64,000 nucleotides of DNA, taken from positions 462,734,072 through 462,798,071 of the forward strand of contig NC_081406.1 in the NCBI RefSeq assembly GCF_030272615.1, read 5' to 3'. Shown here piece by piece: positions 58,393-64,000 of the stretch. The notes under the pieces were generated by a model. That model saw only the letters and a program-made list of their open reading frames with translations, searched no databases and was not told the DNA's origin. Numbering within the stretch: position 1 is the first letter of the stretch; each line of letters begins with the position of its first letter. The stretch is from Cryptomeria japonica (lineage: Eukaryota > Streptophyta > Pinopsida > Cupressales > Cupressaceae). Position numbers and translations under genes: made by a program.

Positions 58393-58480
58393 ATGGGAGG
58401 TAATAAGAAAAGATTTGAACCTACTTCCTGCTTTGACTGGAGAAAGAACAAAGAATTCTGGGATATCCTTCAGTAGGGGG
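58393..58480 (+). pseudogene. LINE-A ORF3, N-terminal piece
   Basis: ATG 58393 opens MGGNKKRFEPTSCFDW followed by RKNKEFWDILQ and a TAG. LINE-B ORF3 starts MGGNRRRYELGSCKEW, then KQKEEVWEIL and a TAG one codon earlier. The similarity is continuous over about 30 codons without an indel. Gypsy-3 then cuts the frame at 58481. An overlapping frame at 58262-58483 on the same strand is open by chance. The piece shows that ORF3 existed in this older LINE copy too. Confidence 0.8.
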
Positions 58481-59742
58481 TGATAAGTCGATGCTTTGAC
58501 ATGTTTTTTATCATGACTCTTAGGTTTTTTGGTATCTTTTGGGTTCCATTATGATAGTAAAGTATTGTGAATTGACTATATGTAATCCATGTTTTAAAAC
58601 TAAACTTAAGAAATCATGTTTGAACTTTGTCAATTAATTCCTACAGCCATGCCAATTTATTCTTGCAGCCAAATGATTTGTCCCTATGATATGCAGATTA
58701 TTTAGGATAATGTCATATGTGAGTTAATGAATGTATTAATTAAGATACATATGCATGTCCTTGTATGTTGTTTTTGTTTTAGTGCAGATAATAATTGATG
58801 CTGCGATGGATGATTTTCTTTCGCACCTAAGGACTGGAGAATCACGTTTAGATAACTGGAGGTCAAACTGAAGGGGATTCGACCAAGTGCAATGTATGGC
58901 ATAATCGAAGAAGTCATACTTCACCATGGGAGTTTAACTCTGGTGCATATTGAATTCGCAAAATATCGCTTTGGCATGCAAAGACTGTGGTTCAGTTTTA
59001 GATCCACGGTTCCTGTACTCAAGCTCTCAGTTATCTCCTTCATCTTACAATTATCGGCCTCTTCTTCTGGGTGTAACTTGAGTTGTCCATTGTAATTGAT
59101 CTTTTCTTTATAATAAACTCTTCCTTCTTCCTTAGAGTTAGACAGGATGGAAAGGAATTGAGCAGAGTTTTGTCAAGCATTCTGAATTTTTTTCTTTTAG
59201 AATATGTAATCATTTTCAGGAAGAAATGAATAAGAATATGTTGTTTTGATCTGTTAATAGTACTTTGTTGGGAGTTTGATATCACTCATCCAAGGGGGCC
59301 CACTTGGTGAGTGATCCTATGTTTATGATCATTGAAGTTAGTTTTTACTTAGTTGCAGTAGAAGTTCATGACTGGATTGTTCCTGCAGCCACTGAAAATA
59401 GATCCGTTGACTATTCCTACAGCCAAGACAGAACGGTGTGATTTTTGTTATTTTCATTAGATCATTTCAGTAGTGTTTTGTGAAGCTTTCATGTAGCCTT
59501 TTATGATTTCCACTCCTGCCTTTCCTTTTTGCATAATGTTAGTCACTACAGTAATGCAGAATAATCATTTAAGGAGCTTAGTGCATATATATTGCAGACC
59601 CATTTCAAGTTTTACGTTCCTGGATTGATAACTAAATGAACACCAGCCATGAAAATAGTAAACTCTACCATATGAATGTCCAAACTTTGGATTGAGATTT
59701 CAATTAGAGGTATTATTATTATCATTATAGTTGGGGTAGACA
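58481..59742 (+). repeat. Gypsy-3 5' LTR
   Basis: About 1262 bp, from TGATAAGTCGATGC after a G-run to TTGGGGTAGACA before the primer site. The start is set by where LINE similarity ends, so it may be off by a few bases. It contains several CTACAGCCA or CTGCAGCCA elements (58641, 58666, 59380, 59418). The partner LTR is outside the window, so the ends are not confirmed by comparison. Confidence 0.75.
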
Positions 59743-59746
59743 TTTT

Positions 59747-59765
59747 TGGCGCCGTTGCTAGGGAT
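59747..59765 (+). other. Gypsy-3 primer binding site
   Basis: TGGCGCCGTTGCTAGGGAT lies 4 bp after the LTR. TGGCGCCGTTGCCGGGGAT is the standard primer site of plant Athila elements, and two bases differ here. Confidence 0.9.
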
Positions 59766-59835
59766 TGTGTCAAGCTAAGAACCTTTTATGATTATTTTAG
59801 TTTCTAGTTAATTGTTTTAAATTTCATGAATCTAC

Positions 59836-61530
59836 ATGCATAATAGAAGAAGAGATGCCAGAGGTAGATTTATGCCCACTCATACTACTCATGTAGAAGA
59901 TAATTTTCTAGATATAAACCCTTTTGCTGAACTGTATCAGGTCCCACAAAATTTGAATCACCCCGAGTCTAAATTTCTAGGAGGTAGTCTTCAGTTCCTT
60001 TTTGGTCTACAAGAAGAAGAATTTCCTATAGTAACAACCCCCACAAGTCCAATGCAGGGGAACACACCTCCTGTTGGGAATAATCCACCACCACCACCTA
60101 GTCCAACATTTGAGTTTCCCATCTCTGACCAATATGATAATGCTAACCTCAAGAACATTCTAGCATCTTCACTTCCTAAATTCTATGGGTTGGTGACAGA
60201 GGATCCGGATACATTTCTGTTTGAGTTTGATGTTCTTTGTAGGAGTTTTGACTATATTACATATGCCCATAGACTCAAAATTTTTCCAGCCACTTTGAAG
60301 GAGTCATCCTTGAGATGGTTTATGAGCTTGGGTAGTAGCACAATCAACACATGGGATGAGATGAAATGGTTGTTTCTTGCAAAATATAAAGATTATTGTA
60401 GAGGCATTGATTGTCATGGGGATGATATCTTTAGAATGACACAAACTAAAGATGAGAGCCTCGAGGATTATCTGGAAAGGTTTTTGTTTAGTGTCAAGAA
60501 GTCCAAGCATAGTACTTTGAATGAAGATTCCCTCAAATTGATATTCTTGAGGGGTATCAGTGATGAATGCACCGATTCCTTAGATCTCATGGGAGGAGGT
60601 GACATTACACAATCTACTTGGCCTGAAATAGAACAAATTTGCAAGAAGTATTCTAGCTCTACTTTCAAGAAGAATAGGAGAATTAAGTCAGGGGCACCAT
60701 TATCATCATCTGAAATTGGAGTTTCTAGATTGGAACTTAGCCATCTGTTAAAATATTTCAAGGAGGACATTATAAACAATATGGCTACTCAGTTGGATAC
60801 ATTGCCAGCTAAGAAGAAACATGAGGAAGCTGATGCATTTCTTGCAGAATTCTGTCCTCATTGTAAGTAGCGGAAGAAAGATTGCAGATGTAAGATGGTT
60901 GCAAATGTTGAGGTACCTGATTTCAAACCAATTTAAGGTGAGGATGAACAAGTCTTCTATGTTGCTCAAAGAAGACCAAATTTTCAAAGACAAGGTATGC
61001 CACCTGATCAACTTTCTTTTTCTGGTTATAGTGGTAATTCTTAGGCACCAAATAACCAAAGGCAACCACAATATTCTCAAAATTTTGGTAACTATCCACA
61101 TTGGTATGGATCACAAGGCCAAGGACAACATTTTGCTAATCAAATCCCCCAGTGGCAGCAGCCACAGGGAAATTGATATCCACCTTAGGGTTCAGGGAAG
61201 CAGTTTCAAGGGAATTGGCAACCTACCTCTCAATGGAGGGGAAACCCATCATGGTCATCCTAATCTTCTAGATATCAGCCCCCCGCTTAGCAGCCACAAC
61301 CTCCTACTTTAATGCCTCCTCCTGCAACTACAACTGCACCTCCTAAGACAACGCAACTACCTACTCAACCGTTGCCTAATTCAAATATCAAATCTCAGCA
61401 ACAACAACAAGCTTATTTAGCTAATGCTAATCAATACCCAGCCTATTCTTTATCACTAGATGATATTCACCTTCGATCTGGGACAACATTACCTAATCCC
61501 TCTTATCCAGTTATTACTAAGGTATAAGAA
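59836..61530 (+). pseudogene. Gypsy-3 gag
   Basis: ATG 59836 (MHNRRRDARGRFMP) opens 344 codons to a stop at 60868. Residues about 105-280 are the retrotransposon gag domain (LPKFYGLVTEDPDTFLFEFD, LRWFMSLGSSTINTWDEMK, DESLEDYLERFLFSVKKS). The same frame continues beyond as a Gln-, Pro- and Asn-rich region (60980-61500) with stops that mostly read TAG where CAG is expected. A short cysteine cluster (FCPHCK..DCRCK, near 60855-60895) is not a standard CCHC. Gag builds the particle. Confidence 0.88.
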
Positions 61531-61599
61531 GAGCAGCCAATCTCTGATCCTAAAGATCTAATACCTCAAAATCAAATATTACCATCATTTCCCCATAGA

Positions 61600-62262
61600 T
61601 TGAAAGACAAAGAAGTTTCCACTGAACAAAAGCAAAGCTTTGATATTCTTGATCAACTAAAGCACATTTGTGTTAAAATTGCAGTGTTGCAAGCAATAAA
61701 GGATGTCCCAATATATGGTAAGGCATTGAGAGAAGCATGCCTAAAGAAACCTGGCAGAAAGAGAAAGTTTCTACAAGCAGTTCATGTTATGGGTCAATTG
61801 GCTAATATTATGCTAGAAAAAATTACTATTCCAAAGTATTCTGATCCAGGTAGTCCTATTGTGAGTATAGTCATTAATTGTAGTCAAATAAAAAATGTTT
61901 TAGTTGATCTAAGGGCAGCCATTAATGTAATGACAAGGGAAGTAATGAAACATCTAGAGATAGATAGTTTAAGGGCTACACCCACAAATCTCCAACTTGC
62001 TGATGGCTCTGCAGTAAGACCTGATGGTATCATAGAAGATATAGTAGTTATTCTAGATTCCTGGGAATATCCTACAGACTTTATGATTTTATCTCCAAAA
62101 GCAATATTGGGGGGATATCCAGTCATTTTGGGAAGACCATGGTTTGCCACAACTAATGCATATATTGGGTGTAGATTAGGGGACATGACTATTTCAGATG
62201 GCAGATCCACAAAAACATTAGCCTTGTATTCCCCAGCACAACCTCAGCTTGAGCAGCAGTAG
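61600..62262 (+). pseudogene. Gypsy-3 aspartic protease
   Basis: In frame with gag. It has KYSDPGSPIVSIVINCSQIK, then VLVDLRAAINVMTREVMKHL, where Athila proteases have DLGAS, so the glycine after Asp-Leu is arginine. ILGGYPVILGRPWFATTNAY follows. The protease would cut the gag-pol product. The substituted active-site loop makes activity doubtful. Confidence 0.87.
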
Positions 62263-62421
62263 GTTGTTTGGCCTATTTTGGGCGAGGAATCTAAAGAAAT
62301 TGACTCTATTAATCACCTTATGGTGATTAATCGAGTGCCACTCATGTAGTTATATGATGAAGAATCAATTCTTTATAAGGTCCTAATAAATGAATTAATA
62401 GAAGACCAAGAATTGTAGGAA

Positions 62422-63282
62422 TTGGTTCCGAATATTGCAGGGTTGGACTTTCCTGCAGCCACTGATATCTTGCATACCTTGTTGTCGCAGGAATTGTCTT
62501 ATTCTCATTTTTCTGATATAAATCAGATTGATCTTACTATCAAGATAGAGGTGGAATGGAATAAATATTTGAATGTCAATAAGAATATAGAAGACACTCA
62601 AAAGGATAGCCTAGTAGACTTGCTGAAACTCCATAGAAATGCTTTTGCATGGGATTACAAGGATATGAATGGAATTGATCCAACAGTTTGTACTCATCGC
62701 ATTTACATAAAGGATGAGTGTTGCCCCCGTAGACAACCTCAAAGAAGAGTCAACCCTGCCTTGAAGGAGATAGTTAAAGAAGAATTGCAGAAATTGTTAA
62801 AAGCTGGGTTTATCTATCCTATCTCTGACAGTCAATGGGTATCACCTTTGGTGATAGTTCCTAAAAAGGGAGGCAAATGGAGAGTATGTGTTGATTATAG
62901 AGCCTTGAACTTAGCCACAAGGAAGGATCATTTTCCACTGCCATTTGTGGATCGGGTATTGGATTCTCTTTCTAGTAAGAGATATTTTTCATTCCTGGAT
63001 GGATTTAGTGGCTATAATCAGATACAAATAGCTCCTGAGGATCAGGAGAAAACAACATTTACTTGCCCATGGGGCACTTATGCATATTTTGTTCTTCCTT
63101 TTGGGTTGTGTAATGCTCCAGCCACTTTTCAAAGGGCAGTGATCAGTATTTTTTTTTATATTTCTCAAGATATTATGGAAATTTACATGGATGACTTTAC
63201 AACTTATGGCTCTAAATTTGATCAAGCATTAGGTAATTTGAAGAAAGTTTTGCACAGTGTGAAGACTACAACTTGTCTCTAA
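62422..63282 (+). pseudogene. Gypsy-3 reverse transcriptase
   Basis: This is an uninterrupted piece of 286 codons containing the linker FAWDYKDMNGIDPTVCTHRI, WVSPLVIVPKKGGKWRVCVD, KDHFPLPFVDRVLDSL, FSFLDGFSGYNQIQIAPED, FVLPFGLCNAPATFQRA and the catalytic YMDD. It shares the frame of gag and protease, so gag-pol was one frame. A shift near 63275 puts the next part into another frame. Confidence 0.93.
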
Positions 63283-64000
63283 ATAGTGAGAAGTCTTTCA
63301 TTATGATGGAAGAAGGAATAGTCCTTGGTCATCATATATCTGTACATGGCATACAAGTGGATCCAACAAAGATTGAGGTTATTCAACATATTAATGACCC
63401 TGTGAAGCAGCAAGATGTGAGAAGTTTTCTTGGCCATGATGGATACTACAAAAAGTTTATCAAAGATTTTAGCAAAATTACAAGTCCCTTATATTCACTG
63501 CTTACTAAAGATGCATAATTTAAATGGACCTAAGCATGCAATGAAGCTTTTTTAAAGCTTAAGCATGCTTTGACTCAAGCACTAGTTCTAAAAGGACCTA
63601 ATTGGTCTCTACCATTCCAAATCCATTCTGATGCATCTGATTATGCCGTAGGAGCAGTGCTAGGACAAAAAGTTGACAAGTTGGAAAATGCAATATATTA
63701 TATCAACAAGAATTTGCAGGGACCTGAATTGAATTATACAGTTACTGAAAAGGAAATGCTAGCTGTCATATATGCCCTTAACAAGTTTAGACACTATATT
63801 ATAGGGTATCCCATATTTGTGCATATAGATCATACTGCAATTAGATATCTCATGAATAAGCCATCAATCACTAGAAGACTGGCTCCCTGGTTATTGTTGA
63901 TGCAGGAATTTGATATCATAGTTGTTGATAAGCTAGGGAAGTCTAATGTTGTTGCAGATTATCTTTCATGTCTTCAATTGCAGGAAGATTCTACAATGAT
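63273..64000 (+). pseudogene. Gypsy-3 RT thumb and RNase H, cut by window end
   Basis: It continues with EEGIVLGHHISVHGIQVDPT, DVRSFLGHDGYYKKFIKDFS and, after TAA and TAG codons at 63516 and 63531, the RNase H with IHSDASDYAVGAVLGQK, YTVTEKEMLAVIYALNKFRH and VHIDHTAIRYLMNKP. It runs to the window edge (ADYLSCLQ). Integrase should follow outside. Confidence 0.9.

Larger units (their letters stand above)
24497..58480 (+). mobile_element. LINE-A: plant LINE split into three pieces
   Basis: Pieces 24497-25618, 41292-44164 and 56327-58480 read as one LINE once Copia-2 and Copia-3 (each with a 5-bp target duplication) are removed. The order is ORF1 (DUF4283 and zinc knuckle), ORF2 (endonuclease, RT, zf-RVT, RNase H), then the first 88 bp of a third frame. 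The left junction interrupts gypsy gag, so the LINE inserted there and is probably 5' truncated or near full length. The right end is cut by Gypsy-3, so the tail and the 3' target duplication lie outside the window. Confidence 0.9.
58481..64000 (+). mobile_element. Gypsy-3: Athila-like Ty3/gypsy element, cut by the window end
   Basis: A 5' LTR, an Athila-type primer site, and one long gag-pol frame that is continuous from 59836 to 63282 apart from stop codons, then a frameshift into RNase H. Integrase and the 3' LTR lie beyond the window. The RT motif set (KDHFPLPFVDRVLDSL, FTCPWGTYAYFVLPFGLCNA, EIYMDDF) and the primer site place it near Athila. It inserted into LINE-A ORF3. Confidence 0.9.

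Noticed and set aside
58262-58483. Plus-strand frame of 73 codons at the end of LINE-A
   Set aside because: It overlaps the ORF3 start in another frame, and its translation has no counterpart in LINE-B. The frame with MGGNKKRFE matches instead.

Overview
The window is almost entirely nested transposable elements from a large plant nuclear genome. I found no convincing cellular gene, tRNA, rRNA or CRISPR array. Ty1/copia, Ty3/gypsy (Tat-like and Athila-like) and plant LINE elements sit inside one another, the DNA is AT-rich, and almost every coding frame is broken by substitutions. A gymnosperm such as a conifer fits this density and decay, but that is inference; the sequence only shows that it is a plant.

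Layout. 1-3005 is AT-rich DNA of unknown origin. Copia-1 (3011-11382, minus strand) is a complete LTR element with target duplication TTGAC, and a foreign solo LTR (8626-9663, duplication TGAAC) sits in its gag. Gypsy-1 (11872-about 20337, plus) is a Tat-like element with a 5' LTR, long leader, gag, protease remnant and integrase tail, but no RT. It is followed by an inverted gypsy LTR (21212-22061), an inverted 3' region (22062-23212) and a tandemly duplicated plus-strand gag fragment (Gypsy-2, to about 24496).

From 24497 to 58480 a single LINE (LINE-A) has been split into three pieces by two copies of one copia family: Copia-2 (25624-41286, minus, duplication CTAAA) and Copia-3 (44170-56321, plus, duplication CTTAC). 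The 5' LTR of Copia-2 was then split by a second LINE of the same family (LINE-B, 31843-39868, 17-bp target duplication). The 3' untranslated region of Copia-3 was split by a 4.5-kb non-coding insertion (LTR-G, 49928-54423, duplication GCATC). LINE-A itself is cut at its right end by Gypsy-3 (58481 to beyond the window), an Athila-like element with gag, protease, RT and RNase H.

The most notable result is a third open frame downstream of the RNase H of the LINEs. In LINE-B it runs 574 codons (37983-39707) with no frameshift and only substitution-type stops. In LINE-A the homologous start is preserved (58393) before Gypsy-3 cuts it off. Two copies of different insertion age therefore share it, which suggests it is a regular part of this LINE lineage and not a chance 3' transduction. 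Other notable points are a cluster of seven CACGTG sites in LTR-G, palindrome arrays in gypsy LTRs, an unusual extended 5' LTR end in Copia-2, and a stop-codon spectrum dominated by CAG to TAG and CGA to TGA changes, as expected from decay of methylated cytosines.
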